Shown here: in pieces, positions 16,451-25,367 of the stretch
Position numbering within the stretch: the first letter of the stretch is position 1
How the letters are laid out: every line of letters begins with the position of its first letter
NCBI GenBank assembly: GCA_029782225.1
Contig: JAKOVF010000052.1
Span: 1 to 56,904, forward strand
From: Chloroflexota bacterium
GTDB taxonomy: Bacteria > Chloroflexota > Anaerolineae > Anaerolineales > Villigracilaceae
Direction: 5' to 3'
DNA length: 56,904 nt
Made by a program: the position numbers and the translations under genes
The notes under the pieces: generated by a model
The model's database searches: none
What the model saw: the letters and a program-made list of their open reading frames with translations, nothing else
Told to the model about the DNA's origin: nothing

Positions 16451-16941
16451 TTCTTTATTCTGGTTAGTTTCATTTCGACTGCTTTTGCTTCGCTGCCTTC
16501 AGGGCTGATGTTGTAGGCCGTGATGGTCAGGCCCTCGTCAGTCAATTCGACCTCCGTGCGCCAGCCCCAGTCTGGACCATCGCCTCCGGGATCAGGATAA
16601 CTGCCGAGGACGAAGAATCCGTTTTCCTTCTCCTTGCCTTCACAGAACATGATAGCGGTATTGTTGTGGAACGAGTCCACCCACGAGGCTTCATATTGGT
16701 CTCGGGTCGTGTTGTAGCCAAAGGTGAACATGCCGTGCTGGGGTTCGCCGTCAATGGATGATTGGTAGAGGAAAAGTGCAAAGCGGCCTTCAAGCAAGAG
16801 TTGAATGGTGCCGACAATGGGAGCTTTGTCAGTGAGTTTATCTGGTTCAAGGCATAATTTGCTGGTGCCTCTCCAATTGCCAGCTAACTGTGCCAAGAGG
16901 TGATGAGGGCTGCCGTATTTTTTTGATTCTTCAAATGGCAT
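16447..16941 (-). CDS. DUF1579-like protein
   Basis: 164 residues resembling DUF1579: an N-terminal HHLLAQLAGNWRGTSKLCLEP, the GxxxTWE-like stretch LLLEGRFALFLYQSSIDGEPQHGMFTFGYNTTRDQYEASWVDSFHN, and a C-terminal EVELTDEGLTITAYNISPEG. The fold is likely a lipocalin-like beta barrel. Function unknown. AAGGA lies 8 bases before the start, and the end overlaps the epimerase start by 4 bases. Confidence 0.75.
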   Translation of the reverse strand: MPFEESKKYGSPHHLLAQLAGNWRGTSKLCLEPDKLTDKAPIVGTIQLLLEGRFALFLYQSSIDGEPQHGMFTFGYNTTRDQYEASWVDSFHNNTAIMFCEGKEKENGFFVLGSYPDPGGDGPDWGWRTEVELTDEGLTITAYNISPEGSEAKAVEMKLTRIKK

Positions 16942-16956
16942 AGTGAAATCCTTGGA

Positions 16957-17094
16957 TATGTCATCCTGAGGGAGCGCAAACTGCGACCGAAGGATCTCCG
17001 GGTTGATGACAGAGATGCTTCGGGCAAAGCCTTCAGCATGACATGAACAACAGGAGATTGCTTCGCAACTTACGCCCGCAACGACATGTCACAT
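16957..17094. repeat. Compound palindromic repeat abutting the carboxyltransferase stop
   Basis: ATGTCATCCTGAGGGAG ... TTCAGCATGACAT is one unit and CAGGAGATTGCTTCGC ... ACGACATGTCA a second. The right end includes the stop codon (17089-17091) of the carboxyltransferase gene. Confidence 0.65.
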
Positions 17095-18741
17095 GCGGAA
17101 AACTCCGAATCCGCCTTCTTCTTTTGGCGCGTTCAGAACAATGGATAAGGCCAACCCAAGAACCTGCCTCGTCTCGGCTGGATCAATGACACCGTCATCC
17201 CATAATCTCGCCGTTGAATGATAAGGGTTCCCTTCTCTTTCGTATTTCTCCAACAGCGGCTGTTTGAATTCATCGGCTTCGGCTTGCGAAAGTTGAGGTT
17301 TCCCTTCACGCGCAAGTTGGTCCTGTTTGATGGTGAGCAGCACATTCGCAGCCTGTTCGCCACCCATGACTGAGATGCGCGCGTTGGGCCACATCCACAG
17401 GAACCGGGAGCCGTAGGCACGGCCAGCCATGGCGTAGTTCCCTGCGCCGAAGGAGCCGCCGATGACCAGAGTCAGCTTGGGGACGCGGGTGGTGGCAACG
17501 GCATGGACCATCTTCGCACCGTCCTTGGCGATTCCGCCGGACTCGTATTCCCTGCCGACCATGAAACCGGTGATATTTTGCAAAAACAGCAACGGGATGC
17601 CACGCTGGTCGCACAGCTCGATGAAGTGAGTCCCTTTGAGGGAAGACTCGCTGAATAACACGCCGTTATTGGCGATGATTCCAACCGGATAGCCCCAGAT
17701 CCGTGCAAAGCCGCAGACCAGAGTCGTACCATAGCGCGCTTTGAACTCACGGAACTTGCTGCCATCCACGATACGGGCAATGACCTCGCGCACATCGTAG
17801 GATTCCTTGAAGGTGCGCGGCAGGACGCCGTACAATTCGTCGGGGTGATACAAAGGCTCTTCAGGCGGAGCAACTTCCAGGGCGGAAAGATATGAGTGGA
17901 TGTGTCCTCGCGGCAAAGTCTCTACAATGCTCCGTAGAATCTCAATGGCATGATCATCGTCCTCGGCGAAATGATCCGCAACGCCCGATTTGCGCGTGTG
18001 GACATCCGCACCGCCAAGCTCCTCGGCGGAAACATCCTCCCCGGTCGCGGCCTTGACCAGAGGCGGGCCGCCCAAAAAGATCGTTCCCGCGCCTTTGACG
18101 ATGATCGCCTCATCGCTCATGGCCGGGACGTACGCGCCGCCGGCCGTACAATTTCCCATCACCGCCGCGATCTGCGGAATCTTCTTGGCCGACATGCGCG
18201 CCTGGTTGTAGAAGATGCGGCCGAAGTGATGCGCGTCGGGGACGACTTCATCCTGCAAAGGCAAAAAAGCGCCGCCTGAATCGACAAGATAGAGGCAGGG
18301 CAGATGGTTTTCCTCGGCGATTTGCTGCGCGCGCAGATGCTTCTTGACCGTCATCGAAAAATACGAGCCGCCTTTGACGGTGGCATCGTTGGCAACGATC
18401 ATGACTTCACGTCCGCTGATGCGGCCAATCCCCACGACGATGCCTGCACTTGGCGCAGCGAGCGAGTCGCTGCTTGTTGATGACTTGTCTGTGCTATACA
18501 TATCCCACGCGGCAAGGGGAGCGATTTCAAGGAATGGCGCGCCGGGGTCAAGGAGGCGTTCGATGCGCTCACGCACGAAGAGTTTCCCCTGTTCCTCGTG
18601 GCGCTGACGATACTTCTCCCCGCCACCTTGTCGCACGAGGGCAAGCCGTCGCTTTAGCTCCTGTGCCAGGGCGCGGTGATGGGCTGCGTTTTCCTTGAAT
18701 TCGGGGGATTGTGGGTCGAGATGAGAGGAGAGGGTTTCCAT
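17089..18741 (-). CDS. Methylcrotonyl-CoA carboxylase-type carboxyltransferase (beta subunit)
   Basis: Transfers CO2 from carboxybiotin to an acyl-CoA. The 550 residues follow the MCC beta pattern: [40 protein letters not shown] at the N-terminus, [41 protein letters not shown], then the second crotonase half with [35 protein letters not shown], the very characteristic [17 protein letters not shown] and [22 protein letters not shown]. The last motif separates MCC-type from propionyl-CoA carboxylases. Partner subunits lie 1.6 kb downstream on the same strand. Methylcrotonyl-CoA (leucine pathway) is the best substrate guess; geranyl-CoA cannot be excluded. Confidence 0.9.
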   Translation of the reverse strand: METLSSHLDPQSPEFKENAAHHRALAQELKRRLALVRQGGGEKYRQRHEEQGKLFVRERIERLLDPGAPFLEIAPLAAWDMYSTDKSSTSSDSLAAPSAGIVVGIGRISGREVMIVANDATVKGGSYFSMTVKKHLRAQQIAEENHLPCLYLVDSGGAFLPLQDEVVPDAHHFGRIFYNQARMSAKKIPQIAAVMGNCTAGGAYVPAMSDEAIIVKGAGTIFLGGPPLVKAATGEDVSAEELGGADVHTRKSGVADHFAEDDDHAIEILRSIVETLPRGHIHSYLSALEVAPPEEPLYHPDELYGVLPRTFKESYDVREVIARIVDGSKFREFKARYGTTLVCGFARIWGYPVGIIANNGVLFSESSLKGTHFIELCDQRGIPLLFLQNITGFMVGREYESGGIAKDGAKMVHAVATTRVPKLTLVIGGSFGAGNYAMAGRAYGSRFLWMWPNARISVMGGEQAANVLLTIKQDQLAREGKPQLSQAEADEFKQPLLEKYEREGNPYHSTARLWDDGVIDPAETRQVLGLALSIVLNAPKEEGGFGVFRM

Positions 18742-19090
18742 GAATGCTCACTTCTAAGAGATATGCAAAAGTGTAGCATAAGCGAGGCGCACGGTAAAGC
18801 AAATGGGGGGAATCCATATGTTCGCGCTGCGACACTTGCACCGCACGCAAATGCAGGTGAGTCCCGGTGTTCTTCTGGGAGGCGGAGGGACAGTGTTCTC
18901 CCGTCCGGTAGTCGAAGCGCGCGTTTCATGAAAATCAATAACTTCCTTGTAACCCGCCCTTCGACTACGCTCCCCCTTCGGGGACTTCGCAGGGAGGAGC
19001 AACGACAAAATAGTGGATGAATGTCAGTTGTAATTGTGGCTCATTTCTGCAAAGATGGAATCGCCAAATCATTCCAAAGGAGGATTGCTG
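18742..19090. other. Divergent intergenic region
   Basis: About 350 bases between the carboxyltransferase and the thiolase-like gene. It should contain both promoters, but none was identified with confidence. Near 18956-19000 lies a CCCTTCGACTACGCTC word like the repeat fragment at 41387. AAAGGAGG at 19076-19083 is the ribosome site of the downstream gene. Confidence 0.5.
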
Positions 19091-20455
19091 ATGAGACCTG
19101 TGTATGCAATCTCAGGCGGGGTATCCAAGTTTGCCAAAGCTCGGCCAGATAAGACATTCCAGGCGGTAATCAAAGAGGCGTATGACTATGCCATCCAGGA
19201 TATTGGCCTGGACTTCCCAACATTCACGCACTGCGTAGATGGTTCGGTGGCCTCGTATTTCTCGGATCACTTTGCCCGGCAGTTGATGGCCGGCATCATG
19301 GCACAGGACTACCTCGGGCTGTGCCCCAAGCCCGGTCACCGTGTGGAGGGCGGCGGCGCGACAGGGGGAATCTGTTTTCAGGAAGCGTGGAAATCTGTCG
19401 CGAGCGGTCACATGGACGTGTGCGTAGCCTACGGCTTCGAAACCATGTCCCATGTGGAAACGTGGAAAGGAAATGAGTTTATCGCCCTGGCCTCCGACAT
19501 TTCGTTCGATTACCCGGTCGGAGGTTTTTATTCGGGCTACTATGCCATGATGGTCACGCGGCACATGTGCGAGTTCGGCACGACCGTCGAACAGCTGGCA
19601 CACGTCAGCGTGAAGAACTATATCAACGCGTTCCACAATCCCTACGCGCAAAAGAGCCAACGGATCACGATCCAGGATGTTCGCAATGCGCCGATGGTGG
19701 CCTGGCCGTTGACCCGACTCGACATCTGTGTGATGTCTGACGGCGCAGCAGCGACTATTCTCGCATCTGAAGAGGGCGTTAGAAAACTTGAAGCCGCGGG
19801 TGCAAAGATCGCGCGTCCGCTGGTGAAAGTGACCGGCATCGGCCGCGGCACGGATATGATGCGCATGGCAGATCGTCCGCATGTGGATTATGACTTCTTC
19901 ATGGAAAACTACGCCACCGAGCAGGAGAAGTCATCGGATGACACACGCGCGTATTACAAGAATCTATGGGACAAAGGCACACGCTATCCCGGTGTCCATT
20001 CCTTTCGCGCGGGACGCACCGCAGGCAACATGGCCTACAAGCACGCGGGCATCTCAGATCCGCTGCATGAACTGGACTTCGTCGAACTGCACGACGCGTA
20101 CACATCCTCCGAAATTCAAACCTACGAAGATTTGGGATTGTGTCGCTACGGCGAGGGCGGCCCGTTCGCAGAATCGGGAAAAGCCTTCCTGCCAAACATC
20201 GACTATGGCCTGCAACTAAAAGATAAGACTGTCTGCGCGGTCAACCCCTCGGGCGGACTCATCGCCTGCGGGCATCCGGTCGGCGCGACCGGGCTGATGC
20301 AGGGCGTGTTCGCCATCTGGCAACTCCAGGGGTCGATCAAAAAACATTTCCGCGACGATCAACTTCAGGTCAAGGATGCGAAGCGGGGTGCGATCCATTC
20401 CCACGCCGGCACGGGCACCTATGTCTCTGTCTCCGTTTTGGAAAGGGAGGGCTAA
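19091..20455 (+). CDS. Thiolase-superfamily protein lacking the nucleophilic cysteine (SCP-x/Ltp type)
   Basis: 454 residues from the ATG at 19091 (AAGGAGG 7 bases upstream). It belongs to the lipid-transfer/SCP-x branch of thiolases: FVELHDAYTSSEIQTYEDLGL, NPSGGLIACGHPVGATG and a C-terminal GAIHSHAGTGTY. Where SCP-x thiolases read VEnACASGG with the acyl-accepting Cys, this protein reads VEGGGATGG (about residues 85-93), so Gly replaces Cys. A cysteine six residues later (GGIC) is not at the catalytic place. In this branch, Cys-less members paired with DUF35 proteins include the steroid side-chain retro-aldolases (Ltp2-ChsH2). The next gene is a DUF35 protein, 3 bases away. A C-C lyase role near a leucine-type cluster is inference. 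Confidence 0.82.
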   Translation: MRPVYAISGGVSKFAKARPDKTFQAVIKEAYDYAIQDIGLDFPTFTHCVDGSVASYFSDHFARQLMAGIMAQDYLGLCPKPGHRVEGGGATGGICFQEAWKSVASGHMDVCVAYGFETMSHVETWKGNEFIALASDISFDYPVGGFYSGYYAMMVTRHMCEFGTTVEQLAHVSVKNYINAFHNPYAQKSQRITIQDVRNAPMVAWPLTRLDICVMSDGAAATILASEEGVRKLEAAGAKIARPLVKVTGIGRGTDMMRMADRPHVDYDFFMENYATEQEKSSDDTRAYYKNLWDKGTRYPGVHSFRAGRTAGNMAYKHAGISDPLHELDFVELHDAYTSSEIQTYEDLGLCRYGEGGPFAESGKAFLPNIDYGLQLKDKTVCAVNPSGGLIACGHPVGATGLMQGVFAIWQLQGSIKKHFRDDQLQVKDAKRGAIHSHAGTGTYVSVSVLEREG

Positions 20456-20458
20456 GTC

Positions 20459-21007
20459 ATGTCCAAATTACCTTCACACCGAGAAGAAACTCTGGGGGGC
20501 TACATCGTCCACGGCATTCCGTTCCCCATCAGCACTGACGAAGAGGGACTGCAATTCCTCAAGAAGATGGCGCCCATCCAGATCGAGCAGGAATATAAGA
20601 TCACGTACCTGCATTCGTACGGACAGGACAGCCCATGGTTCGCGGCGCTGACGAATAAACGGCTGCTCGCCTCGCGCGACCCCGAAAGCGGATACACCAC
20701 CGCCAACCCGCGCGGCCACGACATGTATTCGGGGAATGAGACCAAATGGATCGACATCACGAACGTCCCTGCGAAGGTGCATGCCTTTACCGTCTGTTAT
20801 TTCGGCTCGGAGGAGTTCCTGCCCGAGACGCCATTCGTCCTGGCGCTGATCGAGTTCGAGGGCGTGAACACGCTGCTGCTGACCCGCCTCATGGGCGTTG
20901 ACCCTCAGACTCCCACGCTCGATTGGATCGGCATGGACGTGAAGCCGCGTTTCCTGCGCAATTCCAAGTTGAAGCCGACGGATGTGTATTTTGTGCCGAA
21001 AGAATAA
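20459..21007 (+). CDS. DUF35 OB-fold protein, partner of the thiolase-like protein
   Basis: 182 residues. DUF35 proteins have an N-terminal helix, a rubredoxin-like zinc ribbon and an OB fold, and act as acyl-CoA-binding partners of thiolase-fold enzymes. Here the OB part is recognisable (KVHAFTVCYFGSEEFLPETPFVLALIEFEGVNTLLLTRLMGVDP ... IGMDVKPRFL), but the zinc-ribbon region (about 50-90, KRLLASRDPESGYTTANPRG) has none of the CxxC pairs; the only cysteine is in the OB strand. The start is 3 bases after the thiolase stop with a GGAGGG ribosome site. Its stop codon is followed directly by a palindromic repeat. Confidence 0.8.
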   Translation: MSKLPSHREETLGGYIVHGIPFPISTDEEGLQFLKKMAPIQIEQEYKITYLHSYGQDSPWFAALTNKRLLASRDPESGYTTANPRGHDMYSGNETKWIDITNVPAKVHAFTVCYFGSEEFLPETPFVLALIEFEGVNTLLLTRLMGVDPQTPTLDWIGMDVKPRFLRNSKLKPTDVYFVPKE

Positions 21008-21094
21008 CCGTCATTGCGAGCCCGAAAGGGCGAAGCAATATCCACCATGATGAAGGGGATTGCTTCGTCGCAAAGAACGCTCCTCGCAATGACG
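21008..21094. repeat. GTCATTGCGAG-family palindromic repeat directly after a stop codon
   Basis: Outer arms CGTCATTGCGAG (21009) and CTCGCAATGACG (21083) are perfect; inner arms GAAGCAAT (21032) and ATTGCTTC (21059) are perfect. It starts one base after the DUF35 TAA. Confidence 0.88.
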
Positions 21095-21220
21095 TATGTA
21101 AAATGGACGCGGCGGTTGGCTGAGTCCATTTTTGTTCTGTATCTTCAATCCCTCTGTCTTCCAACTCCCCCAATTGTAACCCCCGCTTTCCCCTTTCCAC
21201 GCGTATGATAAGATTCCGCA

Positions 21221-21700
21221 ATGGACTACTCCCGCATTACCGACGACCTCTTTATCGGTACCACACCGAACCCGCGTGATTACGACCACCTGCGTGACCT
21301 CGGCGTGAGACTGGTCATCAACATGCGCGTGGAGCGTCGTCCGTGGGCTGATACACACCACACGCCCATGTCCCTGTTGTGGCTGCCCACGTTTGACAGT
21401 CCTTTTGTGCCGATTCCGATCCGCTTCCTGCATCGGGGCGTAGCCGCGGCGCTGGAGACGATCAAAAAGGGAGGCAAGGTCTATGTCCATTGCGCAGGCG
21501 GACGTCACCGCGGGGTGGCGATGGGCGCGTCCATCCTCATCGCCCAGGGCATGGACCCCGAGTCCGCGATGGATTTGATCAAGGAACGCCGGTCCTTTGC
21601 CGACCCGCGCGCCTTTTATATCCGCCCGCGCATACTGCGCTTCGCCAGAGAATGGTCCGCGCAAAATACTGATGGGACGTCTGTGAAATCTGTGGATTGA
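21221..21700 (+). CDS. Dual-specificity/tyrosine phosphatase-like protein
   Basis: 159-residue cysteine-based phosphatase of the DSP/PTP fold. YSRITDDLFIGTTPNPRDYDHLRDLGVRLVINMR is the usual N-terminal half. The active-site loop HCAGGRHRG (about residues 90-98) supplies Cys and Arg as HCx5R, followed by the helix VAMGASILIAQGMDPESAMDLIKERR. The general acid Asp is probably in LPTFDSPF. Its target (phosphoprotein, lipid or inositol phosphate) is unknown. It is a single gene closed by a terminator. Confidence 0.85.
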   Translation: MDYSRITDDLFIGTTPNPRDYDHLRDLGVRLVINMRVERRPWADTHHTPMSLLWLPTFDSPFVPIPIRFLHRGVAAALETIKKGGKVYVHCAGGRHRGVAMGASILIAQGMDPESAMDLIKERRSFADPRAFYIRPRILRFAREWSAQNTDGTSVKSVD

Positions 21701-21710
21701 ATTCAGAACC

Positions 21711-21742
21711 AAAAAGGACTCCCCTCTCGGAGAGTCCTTTTC
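21711..21742. terminator. Bidirectional terminator
   Basis: AAAAGGACTC (21712) and GAGTCCTTTT (21732) pair perfectly over 10 bases with a 10-base loop. It serves the phosphatase gene on the plus strand and the small minus-strand gene that ends at 21777. Confidence 0.8.
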
Positions 21743-21776
21743 TGCATACTTTTCACTGATAACTGATCACTGCCCA

Positions 21777-22016
21777 CTAGCCTTTCAACGGCGGCGCATC
21801 TTTATCGTACACAAACACCTGAATATCTATATCCTTATTCAACAATTCGAGCGCGGGCAGGAAGGTTGCGTCCTTGATCTTTTGGATGTCCCCCGCCGGT
21901 GCATACACAGAAAGCCGCGCTTCCTCATCTGACATCTTTGCCACCCTCACCTCCGCATCTGCACAAACGGATTGGATCGTATTCGTCATTTGTTGAATCG
22001 CGTCGTCAATAAACAT
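21777..22016 (-). CDS. Small hypothetical protein
   Basis: 79 residues, start ATG at 22016 with GAGGAG about 7 bases upstream. Acidic, soluble, predicted alpha/beta: MFIDDAIQQMTNTIQSVCADAEVRV then VAKMSDEEARLSVYAPAGDIQKIKD. No family recognised. The clean ribosome site, terminator and lack of a better overlapping frame support a real gene. Confidence 0.65.
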   Translation of the reverse strand: MFIDDAIQQMTNTIQSVCADAEVRVAKMSDEEARLSVYAPAGDIQKIKDATFLPALELLNKDIDIQVFVYDKDAPPLKG

Positions 22017-22207
22017 AGGTCGCTCCTCAAGAAAATTATAAGATTTTTTGGACTTCTTCGCAAATATCGTACAGGATAGGAGCGAATCCCCCTTCGGGGA
22101 CGATGTGCGATCTGCCCCTACCCTGTGGCCAAATTCACGAACGAGAGTAAAATTTGCACCATTCCTTAGCCATTGGTGTTGATAACCTTAGACATACGGA
22201 GGTTGCC

Positions 22208-23677
22208 ATGCAAGTTTCACAGTCTGCGGCAAAGACGAATCAGCCTCTTCATGATTGGCTGCGGTCCATCAAAGTGACTTATGTCGCAGGTCAGACCACA
22301 CCCCTCCTGGAAGAAGTGGTCACCAACCTGCTCGATCGTTTCAAACTGCGCGGCCACGAGGTTCAGGATGTACCGGGGGACTCGACCGATGTTCTGATCA
22401 CGACCGCTCCCTTTGCCGAACCCCTCGACTGGCGTCAGGCCATGCTCTTCACTGCCCGTCGCCGTTTCAAACTGACTCGCACTCCCACCATCCTGACTCT
22501 GCTGCATACAACGCCGGAGCGCCTGGGCGATCTGCTGGACCATTTCGAGCGCGCTCTCTCCAGGCCGCAAGCGGATCCCGCTGATTTTGCATTTCCCGGC
22601 CTTGCACAGAGCGCGTACCACACCCTCATTGAGCAGGGACAGCGCGGCGGACCGATCCTGGCGCTCGAGCGACTTCTGCAAGTTCTCTCGAAGAGCATCC
22701 GCATCATATTATTCGTTGGCGATGAACATCCGCAATATGCCTATCACTTCGACATGGTCGGAGCTTATCCGCGCAGCGATGGCAGCGACCCCGATGCATT
22801 CTACGATGACATTGTGTATCGCATCGCCACGGTTGCCAGTACACATGAAGTCACGAATCATCAGGTGACAGACGGATTGATCCCGCGCCCCAAATGGGAT
22901 GCTCTTCATACGCCGCAGGCCATGCGCCGGGCCGGGCAGGAACTGGGTAAACGGAAGTTCTTCACTGAACTGATCCTCGTAGATCAGTTGGTCCATGTTC
23001 CTGCGATTGGGGATGCCGTCGCCAGCCAGTATAGCGAAGGCTGCTTCGCGACCTGGGATCCAACCTTGAACGCGCTGATTGCCACGGTCACCGGCAGCTC
23101 GCGCCCGGTGGATAAAACGAATATCACAGAAGATGATCTGGCCGTAATCTTGCGCGCCCGGCCCGACGGTCAGGGAGCGATCGTCTGTCATGTGGAATCA
23201 AAGCGCAACGATCCGCCATCCTCTGAAGCAGTCGAAATGGTAGACATGGACACGCTCCTGCCTCGCATCAAATTAGAGGAGAGCGCTGCAGATGTGCCGG
23301 TTGCCCGTTCCAAGTTGCATGGTCACCGCGGAATTTCGGCGTACGATCCTGCAAAGGTCGAGTTCGTTCCACTTGATCCGGCCTACTATCATTATCCCGT
23401 CTCCTGTGCGACCGAGGCCCAGGCTCATGGCATCAAATCCGCCTTCGCGCGCGCACAGGCTTTGCAAAATCCGGCTGACCCGCGTCAGATCGTTTTCACT
23501 GTTCTGCCGGGGCATGGCGCGGTGATCGTGGAAAAGTGGGTGCCGGGCAAAGCGCCATTGCAGGTCATCTGGGAAGCGATGGATGCCGGGCAGCTTGAAG
23601 TGGATAAACGCGTACCGCAAGGGTTGGTCAGCTATTTTGCCAGCGCAGATAACCGAATGATTCTACAAGACGAATAG
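22208..23677 (+). CDS. Conserved-looking hypothetical protein, 489 residues
   Basis: Start ATG at 22208 with GGAGG 6 bases upstream; the open frame back to 22154 has no ribosome site. It has no signal peptide or membrane segment. The first 110 residues look alpha/beta (KVTYVAGQTTPLLEEVVTNLLDRFKLRGHEV, then DVLITTAPFAEPLDWRQAMLF), like a nucleotide- or sugar-binding fold, but no phosphate-binding loop is visible. Middle and C-terminal parts contain VGAYPRSDGSDPDAFYDD, GCFATWDPTLNALIATVTGSSRP and IVFTVLPGHGAVIVEKWVPG. I do not recognise the family. It lies 7 bases before the DUF885 gene and is probably cotranscribed. Confidence 0.75.
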   Translation: MQVSQSAAKTNQPLHDWLRSIKVTYVAGQTTPLLEEVVTNLLDRFKLRGHEVQDVPGDSTDVLITTAPFAEPLDWRQAMLFTARRRFKLTRTPTILTLLHTTPERLGDLLDHFERALSRPQADPADFAFPGLAQSAYHTLIEQGQRGGPILALERLLQVLSKSIRIILFVGDEHPQYAYHFDMVGAYPRSDGSDPDAFYDDIVYRIATVASTHEVTNHQVTDGLIPRPKWDALHTPQAMRRAGQELGKRKFFTELILVDQLVHVPAIGDAVASQYSEGCFATWDPTLNALIATVTGSSRPVDKTNITEDDLAVILRARPDGQGAIVCHVESKRNDPPSSEAVEMVDMDTLLPRIKLEESAADVPVARSKLHGHRGISAYDPAKVEFVPLDPAYYHYPVSCATEAQAHGIKSAFARAQALQNPADPRQIVFTVLPGHGAVIVEKWVPGKAPLQVIWEAMDAGQLEVDKRVPQGLVSYFASADNRMILQDE

Positions 23678-23684
23678 GAAACCT

Positions 23685-25367
23685 ATGCCAGAAACCTCCA
23701 CTCTCTCCAAACTTTTTTTCGACCATTGGGACGCCTGGATGAAATGGGAGCCCACGTTCGCGACCGCGTGCGGCGACCATCGCTACGATGACCGTTTGCC
23801 CGATGCAGACGAGTCGCATTATATGGATTGGCTGACTCAACTCGAGGGATTCCGCTCCCGCCTTGACAAAATCGATCGCGCGAGACTGGAAGCGGACGAC
23901 CGTTTAAATTACGACACCTTCGCTCGCATGTTGACCAGCGAAATGGATGAGCTGCGTTACCATGCCTATCGATTGCCGCTCTCCAAGACCGGCGGATTTC
24001 ATACTTACCTCCCTGATCTGTATATCTTTATGCCGTTTGAGCAGACCAGGGATTATGAAAATTATCTGTCTCGTCTCGACGGCATTCGCCGTTATTTTGA
24101 CGAGAGCATCGAATTGATGCGTGGCGGATTGAACACAGGTTTCATTCCAGCGCGTGTCACCCTCGATGGTGTGGACAAATCCATCGAAGCGCAGATCGTG
24201 GAAGACCCGGCGCAGAGTGTCTTCTTCGAGCCTTTCAAGCAGTTCCCAGCCTCCATCAGCGGCGTGGACCAGGAAAGGCTAATCGAGTCCGCGCATGATT
24301 CGATCAAGGGATCTGTCCTCCCTGCATATGAAGCGCTATTGAAGTTCATCCGAGAGGAGTATGTGCCTGCATCGCGCGAGTCGATTGCGGCAGCTGAATT
24401 GCCAGATGGCCGCGACTTCTATTGTCATCGTATCCGCTACTTCACCACGCTTGATCTGACGCCGGAAGAAATTCATGCAACCGGGCAAAACGAAGTCAGC
24501 CGTATCCGCGCCGAAATGGACGAGGCCATTCGCAAGACAGGTTTCACCGGCGATTTCAAATCGTTTCTGGAATTCCTGCGCACAGACCCGCGCTTTTTTG
24601 TTGAGACGCCCGAGGCCCTGCTGAAAGAAACAGCCTATCTCATGAAGCGCATTGACGGCGAACTGCCAGGCTTATTCAAGACTCTGCCGCGACTTCCATA
24701 TGGCATCCGCACTATTCCGAAATTCAGCGCCCCCGGCCAGACAGCCGCGTATTATATGCCCGGCACCGGCGATGGGACCAAGGCTGGTTTCTATTATGTG
24801 AACACGTATGATTTGAAGAGTCGTCCGCTTTACGAGATAGAAGCCCTCTCTTTGCATGAAGCTGTGCCCGGTCATCACTTGCAGCTTGCACTCCAACAGG
24901 AACTGAATGATCTGCCGGACTTCCGCCGCTTTTATTGGTTCACCTCTTATATCGAAGGCTGGGCGCTTTATGCCGAGAGACTGGGACTCGAAATGGGCTT
25001 TTACACCGACCCCTATAGCGACTTCGGCCGCCTGAGCTACGAGATGTGGCGCGCCTGCCGCCTGGTCGTGGACACCGGCATGCATGCTCTGGGCTGGACG
25101 CGCCAGCAGGCCATTGATTTCATGGCCGCGAATACCTCATCCACTTTGCTCAACATCACCAATGAAGTGGACCGTTATATCGCCTGGCCTGCCCAAGCTT
25201 TGGCTTATAAGATTGGGGAATTAAAAATCCGCGAACTGCGGGCGCGTGCCGAAAAGCAGTTCGGCACGAGATTTAACATCCGGGACTTCCACGATGTGAT
25301 TTTGCTCGGCGGCGCCTTGCCGCTGGATGTACTGGAAGCGCGAGTGGAGGAGTGGTTACAGAGTTAA
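23685..25367 (+). CDS. DUF885 family putative metallopeptidase
   Basis: 560 residues. DUF885 proteins are predicted zinc-dependent peptidases/carboxypeptidases. The metal site HEAVPGHHLQLALQ (HExxxGHH-type, about residues 392-405) and a downstream EGWALYAERLGLEMGFY supply the usual His/Glu ligands. No signal peptide is seen, so it is probably cytoplasmic. Length is normal for the family. The stop TAA is followed at once by a palindromic repeat. Confidence 0.88.
   Translation: MPETSTLSKLFFDHWDAWMKWEPTFATACGDHRYDDRLPDADESHYMDWLTQLEGFRSRLDKIDRARLEADDRLNYDTFARMLTSEMDELRYHAYRLPLSKTGGFHTYLPDLYIFMPFEQTRDYENYLSRLDGIRRYFDESIELMRGGLNTGFIPARVTLDGVDKSIEAQIVEDPAQSVFFEPFKQFPASISGVDQERLIESAHDSIKGSVLPAYEALLKFIREEYVPASRESIAAAELPDGRDFYCHRIRYFTTLDLTPEEIHATGQNEVSRIRAEMDEAIRKTGFTGDFKSFLEFLRTDPRFFVETPEALLKETAYLMKRIDGELPGLFKTLPRLPYGIRTIPKFSAPGQTAAYYMPGTGDGTKAGFYYVNTYDLKSRPLYEIEALSLHEAVPGHHLQLALQQELNDLPDFRRFYWFTSYIEGWALYAERLGLEMGFYTDPYSDFGRLSYEMWRACRLVVDTGMHALGWTRQQAIDFMAANTSSTLLNITNEVDRYIAWPAQALAYKIGELKIRELRARAEKQFGTRFNIRDFHDVILLGGALPLDVLEARVEEWLQS

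Noticed and set aside
18654..18938. 94-codon minus-strand frame upstream of the carboxyltransferase
   Set aside because: Overlaps the start of the carboxyltransferase in another frame and lacks a ribosome site. Its Ala/Pro/Ser-rich product resembles translated repeat DNA.
19112..19882. 256-codon minus-strand frame
   Set aside because: Antisense to the thiolase-like gene; no motif.
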